Source: a virus
Strand: one strand, 5' to 3'
Virus record (IMG/VR): IMGVR_UViG_3300025647_000036
Location: 1 to 60,572 of that record
Length of the DNA stretch: 60,572 nucleotides
A program made the translations under genes and the position numbers. How positions within the stretch are numbered: the first letter of the stretch is position 1; every line of letters starts with the position of its first letter. Below, one piece after another: positions 1 to 7,527 of this stretch. Below the pieces are notes generated by a model that saw only the letters and a list, made by a program, of their open reading frames with translations, did no database searches and had not been told where the DNA came from.

Positions 1-1
1 T

Positions 2-271
2 GATGGTGTTGTTGAAGTAGAAAAGATAGTTGAGGTACCTGTAGAAAAGATAGTTGAGGTACCTGTAGAAAAAATAGTTGAGGTACCTGTAGAAAAGATA
101 GTTGAGGTACCTGTAGAAAAGATAGTTGAGGTACCTGTAGAAAAAATAGTTGAGGTACCTGTAGAAAAAATTGTTGAAATAGAAAAGATAGTTGAGGTAC
201 CAGTTTATGAAACAACCACAACTACAACAACTGATGACGGTATTAAAAGATTGAGTTATGTAAAATCATAA
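2..271 (+). CDS. C-terminal part of a VEKIVEVP-repeat protein (5' truncated by window edge)
   Basis: The open frame enters from the left edge and stops with TAA at 269-271. It reads about seven near-perfect copies of the octapeptide V-E-K-I-V-E-V-P, then a threonine run and the tail [12 protein letters not shown]. The alternating charged/hydrophobic repeat suggests an elongated linker or fibrous segment. Because the amidase follows 30 bases downstream, a virion or lysis role is possible. No folded domain is visible in this fragment, so the function is unknown. Confidence 0.8.
   Translation, partial: DGVVEVEKIVEVPVEKIVEVPVEKIVEVPVEKIVEVPVEKIVEVPVEKIVEVPVEKIVEIEKIVEVPVYETTTTTTTDDGIKRLSYVKS
17..202 (+). 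repeat. 24-bp tandem repeat coding VEKIVEVP
   Basis: In-frame 24-base units begin at 17, 41, 65, 89, 113, 137 and 161; the seventh is cut short and a last degenerate unit follows at 179-202. The copies differ almost only at the third base of the lysine codon (AAG or AAA). That near-identity points to recent expansion by slippage or unequal recombination, and the copy number may vary between isolates or be mis-assembled. Confidence 0.95.
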
Positions 272-301
272 TTACCTGATAAAATCTATATCCATTAATT
301 A

Positions 302-907
302 ATGGTTGACATTGTAAAATACGGAGAATTTAAACCATCAGGTAAGCAAAAGAAAAAAAATCAAATTATATTAACCCACACCTCAAGAGAAAAATTACAA
401 TATCTCGCATCATTAAAATACAGGTATAATGGGGAATATAATAAAATACCTAATTATTTGGTTACTAGAGATGGGTTAGTGTTACAACTATTAGGTAACA
501 CAGAACACACAAATTACTTTAAAGAACCTAATATTAATAGGAACTCCATTATAATTGCTTTAGAAAATTTAGGTTGGTTACAAAAAGAACCACTAAAAGA
601 TTATTACGTTAACTGGATTGGTGATATTTATAAAGGTAAAGTGTTTGAAAAAAAGTGGCGTGAGTATTACTTTTGGCAACCTTATACAGAAATTCAGGTT
701 AAAAAAACCGAAGAATTATGTTTAATGTTGTTTGAGGAGACTAAAATAAAACCACAGTTAATCAGACATAATACTAAAATAAATGGAATAGAAAAATATG
801 AAGGTGTGGTTAGTAGAAGTAATTTTGATACAATTTTTACTGATGTTAATCCATCATTTAACTTTAATGAATTTTTAAAAAATATAGAAGATGAACAACT
901 CACATGA
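302..907 (+). CDS. N-acetylmuramoyl-L-alanine amidase-like endolysin
   Basis: 201 residues with the layout of the amidase_2/PGRP fold: an early histidine in ILTHTS (about residue 26), a YLVTRDGLVLQL strand pair like the family's 'hFvIdrdG', the NSIIIALENLGWL segment, a late histidine in LIRHNT and a closing DVNPSFNF segment matching the 'DPGPxF' zinc-side motif. It would cleave the amide bond between muramic acid and the peptide stem to lyse the host. It sits just upstream of two spanin-like genes, which supports a lysis cassette. Sequence divergence is high, so the call rests on motif order. It overlaps the next gene by 17 bases. Confidence 0.6.
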   Translation: MVDIVKYGEFKPSGKQKKKNQIILTHTSREKLQYLASLKYRYNGEYNKIPNYLVTRDGLVLQLLGNTEHTNYFKEPNINRNSIIIALENLGWLQKEPLKDYYVNWIGDIYKGKVFEKKWREYYFWQPYTEIQVKKTEELCLMLFEETKIKPQLIRHNTKINGIEKYEGVVSRSNFDTIFTDVNPSFNFNEFLKNIEDEQLT

Positions 908-1496
908 TGAAATTAAAAAATTGTTAAGTGCATCTAGAAAAATGTTAACTAGTTCAGTTATGGCTGAAGATTATAGGAACATTAAAAGTCAATATGGTTT
1001 ATTGATTGAGCAAGGTGTTGATTTAACTAATGATAATGTAACAAAAAAAGTTAACATAACTAAATCTGTTGAAGACACTATTGAGGATGAAACAGAATCA
1101 AATGATGATAAAAAACAAGGTTATAGAATATCTGGTGGGGTTTTAGTCTTACATGGTAAAGACCAAACAGAATTAGAGTTAACCACTGATGAAAAATTAG
1201 CGTTTCAGGAGACGATGGATGAGTTTGTTGAGGAAGTTTCTGATTTAGTGGACTTTAATAATTTAAATGTATACCCAAATAATGTTGAGTGGTCAGGTAA
1301 AATAATAGATTTTGATGTTGAATTCTTTTACTCTATTGGTGAAGACAATGGTATCTACATTAATGGTGATATGATTAAAACTGATGAAAAGTTTTTAGAA
1401 ATGGTTGAAAAACTTAAAAGTTATTATGAAAAGTTTAAATCAAAATGGGCTAAAATTTTAGCATCACGCAAAAAAACTAAAAATGTTGAAGATTAA
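891..1496 (+). CDS. Acidic protein with SQYGLLIEQ leader, probable virion cargo
   Basis: 201 residues, no recognised domain. Near the N-terminus is NIKSQYGLLIEQ, ending in an L-I-E site and strikingly like NILNQYGLLVEE in the unrelated protein at 49485. Residues about 55-80 are acidic and low-complexity. The C-terminal half alternates predicted strands and helices (a VEWSGKIIDFDVEFFYSIGED stretch is compact and globular-looking) and ends in a lysine-rich helix. It lies inside the lysis region and shares 17 bases with the amidase gene. Packaging into the head is inferred from the leader only. Confidence 0.7.
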   Translation: MNNSHDEIKKLLSASRKMLTSSVMAEDYRNIKSQYGLLIEQGVDLTNDNVTKKVNITKSVEDTIEDETESNDDKKQGYRISGGVLVLHGKDQTELELTTDEKLAFQETMDEFVEEVSDLVDFNNLNVYPNNVEWSGKIIDFDVEFFYSIGEDNGIYINGDMIKTDEKFLEMVEKLKSYYEKFKSKWAKILASRKKTKNVED

Positions 1497-1501
1497 TTAT
1501 T

Positions 1502-1843
1502 ATGAAAATAACTAAAGAGTTTATATTATTACTAATCGTTACAATTTTATTAATAGTTAATTTATTTAATTTAAATTCAGTTAACACAAATGTTAAAAAT
1601 TATGAAAGTAAAATAAAAAAAGTTCAGATTGAAATTGACTCATTAGATAAAATTAATACTAGAATCTATAAAAAAATTGATAGTGTAAACGCTGAGGTTA
1701 ATTATATAACTAATAAAATTGAAAAAGTTGATAAAACAATAACAATAGTTAAAAATAATACAAATGAAAAAATTAATAATGTTAACAATTTTGGCCTTAA
1801 CGAGCTTGAATTGTTTTTCGCAAACAGATACGGTAAGAATTAA
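1502..1843 (+). CDS. Inner-membrane coiled-coil protein, i-spanin-like
   Basis: 113 residues: one N-terminal membrane helix (about residues 7-25, FILLLIVTILLIVNLFNL) followed by a long coiled coil with regular hydrophobic spacing (KIKKVQIEIDSLDKI). This is the topology of an Rz-type inner-membrane spanin. Its 3' end overlaps the next gene by 80 bases in another frame, the nested arrangement typical of Rz/Rz1. The assignment rests on topology and position after the lysin, not on similarity. Confidence 0.6.
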   Translation: MKITKEFILLLIVTILLIVNLFNLNSVNTNVKNYESKIKKVQIEIDSLDKINTRIYKKIDSVNAEVNYITNKIEKVDKTITIVKNNTNEKINNVNNFGLNELELFFANRYGKN

Positions 1844-2192
1844 AACTGATACCACAAAAGTGGTTTTAAGTCAAGATGTTGCCAAACAAGTCGTTAAAGA
1901 TTTAATTAGGTTGGATGGGTGCGAGGAAGAATTAAAGTTAACTCAAGATAAAGTAGAACTATTAAAAGAAAGAGAGTCTGAAAAAGATAGTATCATTCAA
2001 TTACTAACTATGAAAGATAGTAACAGCCAAAGTATCATTTTAATGAAAAATGAACAATTAGAAATTTCTAAAGAATTAACAGAAAGCCTATCCAAAGAAC
2101 TGAAGAAAAAGAAAACTGAAAATTTTTTATATAAAATAGGTTCTTTTATTGGAATAATATCAACAACAATATTAATCATAACATGGCCTTAA
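1764..2192 (+). CDS. Secreted coiled-coil protein with C-terminal membrane helix, spanin-like
   Basis: 142 residues. It starts with a signal peptide (MKKLIMLTILALTSLNCFSQ) whose cysteine might be lipidated, although the box before it is poor. A central coiled coil (about residues 55-115) leads to a C-terminal membrane helix (IGSFIGIISTTILIITW). An outer-membrane-type N-terminus plus an inner-membrane C-terminal anchor is the topology of unimolecular spanins such as phage T1 gp11. The signal peptide is encoded inside the 3' end of the preceding coiled-coil gene in a different frame. An ordinary secreted membrane protein is the alternative. Confidence 0.55.
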   Translation: MKKLIMLTILALTSLNCFSQTDTVRIKTDTTKVVLSQDVAKQVVKDLIRLDGCEEELKLTQDKVELLKERESEKDSIIQLLTMKDSNSQSIILMKNEQLEISKELTESLSKELKKKKTENFLYKIGSFIGIISTTILIITWP

Positions 2193-2428
2193 CAGATACT
2201 GATAAAAGACAGATTGAAACTATTGTTAGAAAAGAAATCAAAGATTTCCTTGGCTCACAAACTATGAGACAACACGAACAAAAAATGGTGGAATTAATCG
2301 CTCAAGAAATAAAGAGAGGTAAATTAAATGGTGATATTAAAGACATAACCATAAAAGTTTTCCGAGAGTTTTATAATTTTATGTGGACTCAAAGAAGTTA
2401 TTGGGAACCAAGATTGAAAAATGCGTAA
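2183..2428 (+). CDS. Small conserved-looking phage protein, function unknown
   Basis: 81 residues, highly charged and helical (RQIETIVRKEIKDFL), ending in an aromatic segment (FREFYNFMWTQRSYWEP). No domain is recognised. It overlaps both the previous gene (10 bases) and the next (8 bases), so it is probably co-translated with the neighbouring lysis and virion genes. Confidence 0.65.
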   Translation: MALTDTDKRQIETIVRKEIKDFLGSQTMRQHEQKMVELIAQEIKRGKLNGDIKDITIKVFREFYNFMWTQRSYWEPRLKNA

Positions 2429-3503
2429 ATTAATTGAAAATAATATGTCAGACAAAATAAAAAATGCATTCTCTAATGAAATGAGTAATAGTGGTGCGTT
2501 AAGTAGAGGTTCTGACGCGGTAATGGCGGCAAACGACATGGTTAGAGCCATATCCTCAACAAATGAAGAGGAAGATAATGAACAAATAATTAGAAAACCT
2601 TTTAAAAAAATGAAAACTGACAAATTGATTGGTAAAAAAAATATGAAAAAACCTATAGGTAAAATCACTATGATGAGGCCTATAATGGGTGAAAACGAGG
2701 AGACCAATGAAAAATGGAGTGAAAAATATAAAAATAGTATTGATTGTAACAATCCAAAAGGATTTAGTCAAAAAGCTCATTGTCAGGGTAAAAAGAAAAA
2801 AACAGAACCTAAAGAAGCGACTGGCTCAGGTGCTGCTGGTGGATTTGAATCACCTTTATTCTCAGAACCAAAAAGAATGGATAGTATGTTTAAAGATGAA
2901 CAACCAAAGAAAAAAGTTAAAGGTGGGTTTGTTTATGAGGAATCTTTAAAAGGTGGTAAAGCGGACAACCTATCTATTGAGGATATTGCTAAAAAACATG
3001 TTGGTAAAGAAAAAAATGAGTCAACTAGAAGAGAAAAAGTTGATAAAATGATTTTACAATTAAAAAAACAATTAACTAAAGGTATTAAAACTGAAATGGA
3101 ACACACCAAAAGTAGAAGTAAGGCTAAAGAAATTGCCATGGACCATCTATCAGAAACCCCAAATTACTATGATAAGTTAAAAAAAGTTGAAACTAAAGAA
3201 GCGACAACTTCATCATCTTCAGGGCAATACTCAACACCCAAAATGTGGGCCAAATCAACAAATAAAAAAGATTGGAGAGGTGCGTCAAAACCTTTAATAC
3301 CTGGCGGCAAATTCGTCCAAGTTAAGAAAAAGTGTAAAAAATTTCCATATTGTAATCAGGGAGATATTAAATCATTAAAAATATTTGAAAACGAAACAGT
3401 CAGAAAAGTTATAACCAAGGTAAGTAAGGAACATAACATAAGCGAAAATGTTATTAAAACAATTCTGTCTTATGAATATGAAAAAATTAAAAACAATAAA
3501 TAA
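2421..3503 (+). CDS. Lys-rich protein with DUF5661-like segment, probable head-internal protein
   Basis: 360 residues, strongly basic. It begins MRKLIEN, with an L-I-E site. A motif is repeated: KEAT-GSGAAGGFESP (about 131-145) and KEAT-TSSSSGQYSTP (about 260-273). Between them, residues about 205-255 read QLTKGIKTEMEHT and AKEIAMDHLSETPNYYDKL, the pattern of the small DUF5661 family (a GIKxExEHT helix followed by an AxEIAxDHLxExPxYY helix). The tail has a cysteine cluster (KKCKKFPYC). A DNA-binding core or cargo protein of the head is a reasonable inference from charge and context. Confidence 0.7.
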   Translation: MRKLIENNMSDKIKNAFSNEMSNSGALSRGSDAVMAANDMVRAISSTNEEEDNEQIIRKPFKKMKTDKLIGKKNMKKPIGKITMMRPIMGENEETNEKWSEKYKNSIDCNNPKGFSQKAHCQGKKKKTEPKEATGSGAAGGFESPLFSEPKRMDSMFKDEQPKKKVKGGFVYEESLKGGKADNLSIEDIAKKHVGKEKNESTRREKVDKMILQLKKQLTKGIKTEMEHTKSRSKAKEIAMDHLSETPNYYDKLKKVETKEATTSSSSGQYSTPKMWAKSTNKKDWRGASKPLIPGGKFVQVKKKCKKFPYCNQGDIKSLKIFENETVRKVITKVSKEHNISENVIKTILSYEYEKIKNNK

Positions 3504-3518
3504 ACTGAAATATTTGGA

Positions 3519-3526
3519 TATTTATA
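3519..3526 (+). promoter_or_regulatory. TATTTATA element, candidate late promoter
   Basis: TATTTATA, 13 bases before the ATG at 3540. It is one of more than 20 matching elements placed just upstream of start codons in this window. Confidence 0.6.
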
Positions 3527-3539
3527 AATAAAAATCAAA

Positions 3540-5135
3540 ATGAAAAAATTGAATCAGACTTATATAGATAATTTAATCGGTAAGGTTATCAATGAGACTA
3601 TTGAAGAAAAAGCCGACAACTTAGCTAAACGTATTAAAGATATGGAACATAAAGAACGTGGTCATCGTAGAAGTGTTGCTAAAATGAGTGATGAAGAAAT
3701 TGAAGCATTAATGAGTTCTGATTTATTAGATGATAGTGATATTGAAATTGAAACTGATTGGACCCAATTAGAAGAAGGTGAAACATGTGAACAATGTGGG
3801 AAACCAATGGCTATGGAAGGTGAAGTGTACGAAGAAGGTGAAACTTGTGAATGTGGTAATATGTACGAATCAGATATGGTTGGTGATTTAGAAAATCCAG
3901 GGTCATCATTTGATTATGTTGAAGAAGATAATACTGAAGATGAAACTGATTTAGAACTTTTAGGTGCGGACGACGATGGTGACCCATTAGATAGGGTTAA
4001 TAGATTTTGTGATAGTAAAAGCGATGAATACAATGAAGAGTCTTGTAAGTACCATAAAAAACTTAGTCGTGAAATAACAGAAAAACTTCATGGTGGTCAA
4101 AGAAAATTAGATAAAAATCGTAATGGTAGAATAGATTCTGAAGATTTTAAGATGTTAAGAAAACGTGAAGAGAAAGAAGGTAACGCGTTCACAGGGGCTT
4201 TGGCTAAGGCAAAGGCTAGTGGTGAAGACGAGTTCCAAGTTGACGGTAAAAAATATGACGTTACAGAATCGGATAAAAAGTGGATTCAAGATATTGACAT
4301 GAAAAAAGGTGGATTAAAATCTTTTTGTAATGGAAAAGTAACTTGTGATTGTGTTGAAAAAGCTATGAAAAGTAAAAAACATAAAAAACAAGCTCAGTTA
4401 TATCTAAACATGAATTCTGATAAGTGTAAAGACTTACAAGAATCTAAAAAACACAATAACTTAAGATTAAGTGAAGAACAAATTATTGATTTAATTGAAA
4501 AAATCATAAAAGAAGAAAAAGAAGTTAGAAATAACATAAAAATGGGAAATCCTAAGGGTCTTGAAAAATATAAACAAGTTCACGCTAAAGATGGTAAAGA
4601 AAATGATGACTATTTAAAATCTGTTGTTAAAAAAATGAAAGACTATCTTAAAGACGGTTCTATGGGTGATTATGATATGAATCCTGACATCTTCCCAAAA
4701 GGTAATGGTGAATTAGGTAAAATGAAGAAGAAAGCATATATACCATCAGGAGCTGTTGAAGATTATATTGATAACTTTACTGCGGCTGGTTTAGAAAACT
4801 TAGATTATGACGGTATAAACCCAAATGAAGAATGGGTAACAGCAAACATTGAAGGGTCGTCTAAAACAGGAAATAACCCTGATTGGGCAAACACTGGTAA
4901 ATCAGACGTTAATAAAAAACGTAATAAAATTAGAAAAGATAATTTATTAGCTAAAATTAAAAGAAAGGCTTACAATAAAGCCCCTCAACCTGTTATTAAC
5001 GACAACGCTGGTGAGGACGAAGGTAGTAAAATCATGACTAAGTTAGAGTCAATTGAACCTAAAGGTGGTAAGAAGTTAAATGAGGAGTTTGACAGAATGA
5101 AGTCTTTAATAGGTTACAATCAAAAGACACAATAA
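3540..5135 (+). CDS. Mosaic acidic protein: EF-hand-like loop, Cys pairs, three leader-type motifs
   Basis: 531 residues, rich in K, E and D. In order: N-terminal leader NLIGKVINET; two CxxC-like pairs (CEQCGKP about 83-89, CECG about 103-106) suggesting a zinc ribbon; an EF-hand-like calcium loop DKNRNGRIDSEDF (191-203); a second leader-type motif inside the chain, LRLSEEQIIDLIEKIIKEE (308-326); and a C-terminal LNEEFDRMKSLIGYNQ that matches the N-terminus of the protein at 59462. Several (L/I)-x-E sites make it a candidate for multi-site processing by a prohead protease, i.e. a scaffold, core or fused-cargo protein. Function not established. Confidence 0.7.
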   Translation: MKKLNQTYIDNLIGKVINETIEEKADNLAKRIKDMEHKERGHRRSVAKMSDEEIEALMSSDLLDDSDIEIETDWTQLEEGETCEQCGKPMAMEGEVYEEGETCECGNMYESDMVGDLENPGSSFDYVEEDNTEDETDLELLGADDDGDPLDRVNRFCDSKSDEYNEESCKYHKKLSREITEKLHGGQRKLDKNRNGRIDSEDFKMLRKREEKEGNAFTGALAKAKASGEDEFQVDGKKYDVTESDKKWIQDIDMKKGGLKSFCNGKVTCDCVEKAMKSKKHKKQAQLYLNMNSDKCKDLQESKKHNNLRLSEEQIIDLIEKIIKEEKEVRNNIKMGNPKGLEKYKQVHAKDGKENDDYLKSVVKKMKDYLKDGSMGDYDMNPDIFPKGNGELGKMKKKAYIPSGAVEDYIDNFTAAGLENLDYDGINPNEEWVTANIEGSSKTGNNPDWANTGKSDVNKKRNKIRKDNLLAKIKRKAYNKAPQPVINDNAGEDEGSKIMTKLESIEPKGGKKLNEEFDRMKSLIGYNQKTQ

Positions 5136-5182
5136 TTTACAATAAAATATTATCAATTATAATTTCTCTATAGACCAAATCT

Positions 5183-5650
5183 ATGGAGAATTTTTTTAAT
5201 TATATAACCAAACCTTTAAATCCTGAGGATGTTGATATATGGTTTAGGGTTAATAACATTATACCTGAAAAACTGGAATTGTTTTCAGATTTTTCACATT
5301 CATTAAATATAATTGTTGTACAGACTTATTTAGGTGAAAATAACATGCCTAATGAGACTAAAATAAATATGAGTGATGAGGATAATAAAAAACACTTTGA
5401 ATGGTGTTGGAATAAGGTGATTGATAATTTCAAAAAAGAAGACATCACTTTTAAACCTAAAGGTGAACATTATGAATATTTTGAATCTTTTTTTAATAAT
5501 ATATTTTACAATCAAAAAGAACAAAATGTTAGAAACTCTATCGGTAATTTTTTTAACGATTTATTTGATGTTAAAAAACCATTCACTAAATCTGATTTAG
5601 ATATGATATCCACAGTATATAAAGTTTTAGACAGAAGTCTTAAAATTTAA
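5183..5650 (+). CDS. Unknown protein
   Basis: 155 residues, acidic, aromatic-rich (FNYITKPL, WFRVNNI, HFEWCWNKVIDNF). No recognised domain, signal peptide or leader motif. It is preceded by an AT-rich 45-base gap without a clear promoter. It is supported by its length and normal amino-acid composition. Confidence 0.7.
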   Translation: MENFFNYITKPLNPEDVDIWFRVNNIIPEKLELFSDFSHSLNIIVVQTYLGENNMPNETKINMSDEDNKKHFEWCWNKVIDNFKKEDITFKPKGEHYEYFESFFNNIFYNQKEQNVRNSIGNFFNDLFDVKKPFTKSDLDMISTVYKVLDRSLKI

Positions 5651-5726
5651 AAAATCCTTTATAGTGTTTACTATAACCCAAAAAAAATTATGTTTAACAT
5701 TAAAGATAAATCAATAAAAAAGAAAA

Positions 5727-5903
5727 ATGGAAACTTTAGAAAAAATCAAAACAATGACTGAAGAATTATCGGTTGATGCAACAAAATTCTTCAAAGGAAA
5801 CAAAAGTGCGGGTACTAGAGCTAGAAAAACTGCACAGGAGTTGAAAGCGTTACTACAACAATTAAGAGGTGAAATTCTTGAGGAGAAAAAAACAAATAAC
5901 TAA
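5727..5903 (+). CDS. Histone H1-like Hc1-family protein
   Basis: 58 residues beginning METLEKIKTMTEELSVDATK, then GNKSAGTRARKTAQELKALL and QQLRGEIL. This is the whole short Hc1-type domain common in Bacteroidota (an acidic helix, then an invariant-looking 'GNxxAGTRARK' and a second helix). Such proteins bind and bundle DNA and are regarded as nucleoid-associated. A phage copy could compact genomic DNA for packaging or act on the host nucleoid. Its stop overlaps the start of the next gene (TAATG). Confidence 0.8.
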   Translation: METLEKIKTMTEELSVDATKFFKGNKSAGTRARKTAQELKALLQQLRGEILEEKKTNN

Positions 5904-6091
5904 TGTATAGTATTGAAAGTATATATTTATTTGTCTTTATATTTTCATTATTAAATGTTTGTAGAACATTTTTTAGGTTTATAAGTGCCCTATTACAAAA
6001 CCCTCCCACAAGATTAGTTCTTAATGGGAGGGAACTTATATTTTTTGGTTTATCATTATCATATATTATAACCTATATAATTAAAGTTTAA
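5903..6091 (+). CDS. Small membrane protein with two hydrophobic helices
   Basis: 62 residues with two hydrophobic stretches (about 7-29, YLFVFIFSLLNVCRTFFRF, and about 45-60, IFFGLSLSYIITYII). The start ATG overlaps the stop of the histone-like gene and the stop is one base from the next start, which supports a real gene. A holin or inner-membrane protein is possible; nothing specific is recognisable. Confidence 0.6.
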   Translation: MYSIESIYLFVFIFSLLNVCRTFFRFISALLQNPPTRLVLNGRELIFFGLSLSYIITYIIKV

Positions 6092-6092
6092 A

Positions 6093-6530
6093 ATGAGTTT
6101 ATATAAAGAATTTTCCGAATTATTACCTTACATACAATCAGTAAGAAAAATAAAAAATTATTTAAGTTTTGACATTGCGTTCCCAACAACTTGGAAGTTA
6201 CCTAAAAAGTACATTGTTGAAGATAAAATTGTTGAACAAGAGTCAACGTTACAAAACCATAGAATGTTTTCTTTTGTTAGTGAGATTGAAGAAAAAGAAA
6301 TCGAATTAACATCATCCAATATTAAAGGAATTATAAAATATAATTTAGAAAGAGAAGAGAAAGAAAAACTATTCCAAAATAAAGTTGAGGAGTTAAAATC
6401 AATTTTTGAAAAACAAAATTTAACAAAACTAAAAGGTCTACAATTTGAAATAAAAGATAGTAAAATAAAATTAGATGACAGAGAAGACGAACTTGAAGGA
6501 ATTAGAATGGTTGGAGAAGGAGAAGATTAA
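6093..6530 (+). CDS. Unknown charged coiled-coil protein
   Basis: 145 residues. The N-terminal half looks globular (SFDIAFPTTWKLPKKYI); the C-terminal half is a charged coiled coil (LEREEKEKLFQNKVEELKSIFEKQ). The last 19 codons overlap, in another frame, the following 63-residue reading frame, whose coiled-coil character continues smoothly. A frameshift (natural or sequencing error) that fuses the two is therefore possible. Confidence 0.65.
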   Translation: MSLYKEFSELLPYIQSVRKIKNYLSFDIAFPTTWKLPKKYIVEDKIVEQESTLQNHRMFSFVSEIEEKEIELTSSNIKGIIKYNLEREEKEKLFQNKVEELKSIFEKQNLTKLKGLQFEIKDSKIKLDDREDELEGIRMVGEGED

Positions 6531-6666
6531 AGACAAAATACAGTTAGAACGAGAAAAAGAAGATTTTATTAAACAAATAAAACAATTCAAAAAAGAAGAA
6601 ATCTTACCTAAACAACCTGAAAAAATATCATTATGGAAGAGAATCAAAAAAGTATTGATGGGATAA
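6475..6666 (+). CDS. Short charged coiled-coil frame, separate gene or frameshifted extension
   Basis: 63 residues, K/E-rich helix (LEWLEKEKIKDKIQLERE) ending KISLWKRIKKVLMG. It overlaps the upstream gene by 56 bases and the downstream gene by 34. Its composition matches the C-terminal half of the upstream protein, so it may be that protein's true C-terminus reached by a frameshift between about 6475 and 6530. It may equally be a separately translated gene. Confidence 0.5.
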   Translation: MTEKTNLKELEWLEKEKIKDKIQLEREKEDFIKQIKQFKKEEILPKQPEKISLWKRIKKVLMG

Positions 6667-6935
6667 TTGAAAAATTAGCTTTAATTACTGACGGTATAGA
6701 CCAACTATTCCCTACATCAAAAACCGCCGTGGCAATTGAATTAGGCGTTGATGATTTTAAAAAAGTTCAGAGTAATTTTAGAACTATCGACCATCACCAC
6801 AAACAATTTGCAATTGAAATATCAAACACTAGATTTATGTTTTTGATGGATGAGTCGTTGACTGACGAACAAGGTAAGACTTTGAAAAGCCTTTCTCAGA
6901 AAGAAGTTGGTAAAGATACTTCCTCTGCTGAGTAG
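6633..6935 (+). CDS. Unknown small protein
   Basis: 100 residues: SIDGIIEKLALITDGIDQLFP, then ELGVDDFKKVQSNFRTIDHHHKQFAIEIS and an acidic tail. No domain recognised. Its last 101 bases run antisense to the 3' end of the convergent gene on the minus strand. Confidence 0.65.
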   Translation: MEENQKSIDGIIEKLALITDGIDQLFPTSKTAVAIELGVDDFKKVQSNFRTIDHHHKQFAIEISNTRFMFLMDESLTDEQGKTLKSLSQKEVGKDTSSAE

Positions 6936-7488
6936 TATAATCTTTAACAAACATACAATCAGACCTACCCAACTCCATAAAATAGTTTGATAGTGAATCC
7001 AAAAATCTGGACGAGTCATCATTATTTTTCAACGTAAATAGATTAAATTGGTCGTCATTTTGTACAATAACCTTATTATTTAGTTTTGAGATAAGTTTAA
7101 AACCTATAGGGTCTAAATAAGTTTTGATAAACTCAGAGACTGAAATTTTTTTAGAATTACTGTAATCAAGAATATATTCTTCCTCGTTATACCCTTCAAT
7201 TTTAATGATTGTGTAATCACTATCGTCCAATTCAATTTTGACCTGTCTACCAAATTCGTCTTTTAAAAACATAGGTAGTAACGTTCCCGAAGTCCTCTCT
7301 AATAAAGCTATTTCAAATTTAGATTTAAAGCCATTTTCGTATTCTTTATTAAACACGACTTGATTACTTTGATTAACCAATCTATCAAAAAATTCTTTGG
7401 CTCTTTTATGAGTTTTAAATTTGTTGATTATTTTCTTTTTTGTTTTATTTTTAAAAAGAACTATGAGAAATCTTTCTTTAGTTTCCAT
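6835..7488 (-). CDS. Unknown protein, start METKERFLIV
   Basis: The longest open frame begins upstream, but the extra residues are compositionally odd and would cross the divergent DnaJ start. ATG at 7488 (METKERFLIVLFKNK) is preferred, giving 217 residues. The sequence alternates strands and helices (KTHKRAKEFFDRLVNQ, IELDDSDYTIIKIEGYNEEEY, LDPIGFKLISKLN). No family recognised. It is transcribed divergently from dnaJ across a 39-base gap and overlaps the plus-strand gene at its tail. Confidence 0.65.
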   Translation of the reverse strand: METKERFLIVLFKNKTKKKIINKFKTHKRAKEFFDRLVNQSNQVVFNKEYENGFKSKFEIALLERTSGTLLPMFLKDEFGRQVKIELDDSDYTIIKIEGYNEEEYILDYSNSKKISVSEFIKTYLDPIGFKLISKLNNKVIVQNDDQFNLFTLKNNDDSSRFLDSLSNYFMELGRSDCMFVKDYTTQQRKYLYQLLSEKGFSKSYLVRQSTTHPSKT

Positions 7489-7527
7489 TACTAAAATATA
7501 ATATAATCTATATCTAAATAAATATTG
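7489..7527. promoter_or_regulatory. Divergent intergenic promoter region
   Basis: A 39-base, almost purely A/T gap between divergent starts (minus gene at 7488, dnaJ at 7528). It must hold promoters for both. TATAAT-like and TAAATA words are present, but no single element stands out. Confidence 0.35.
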
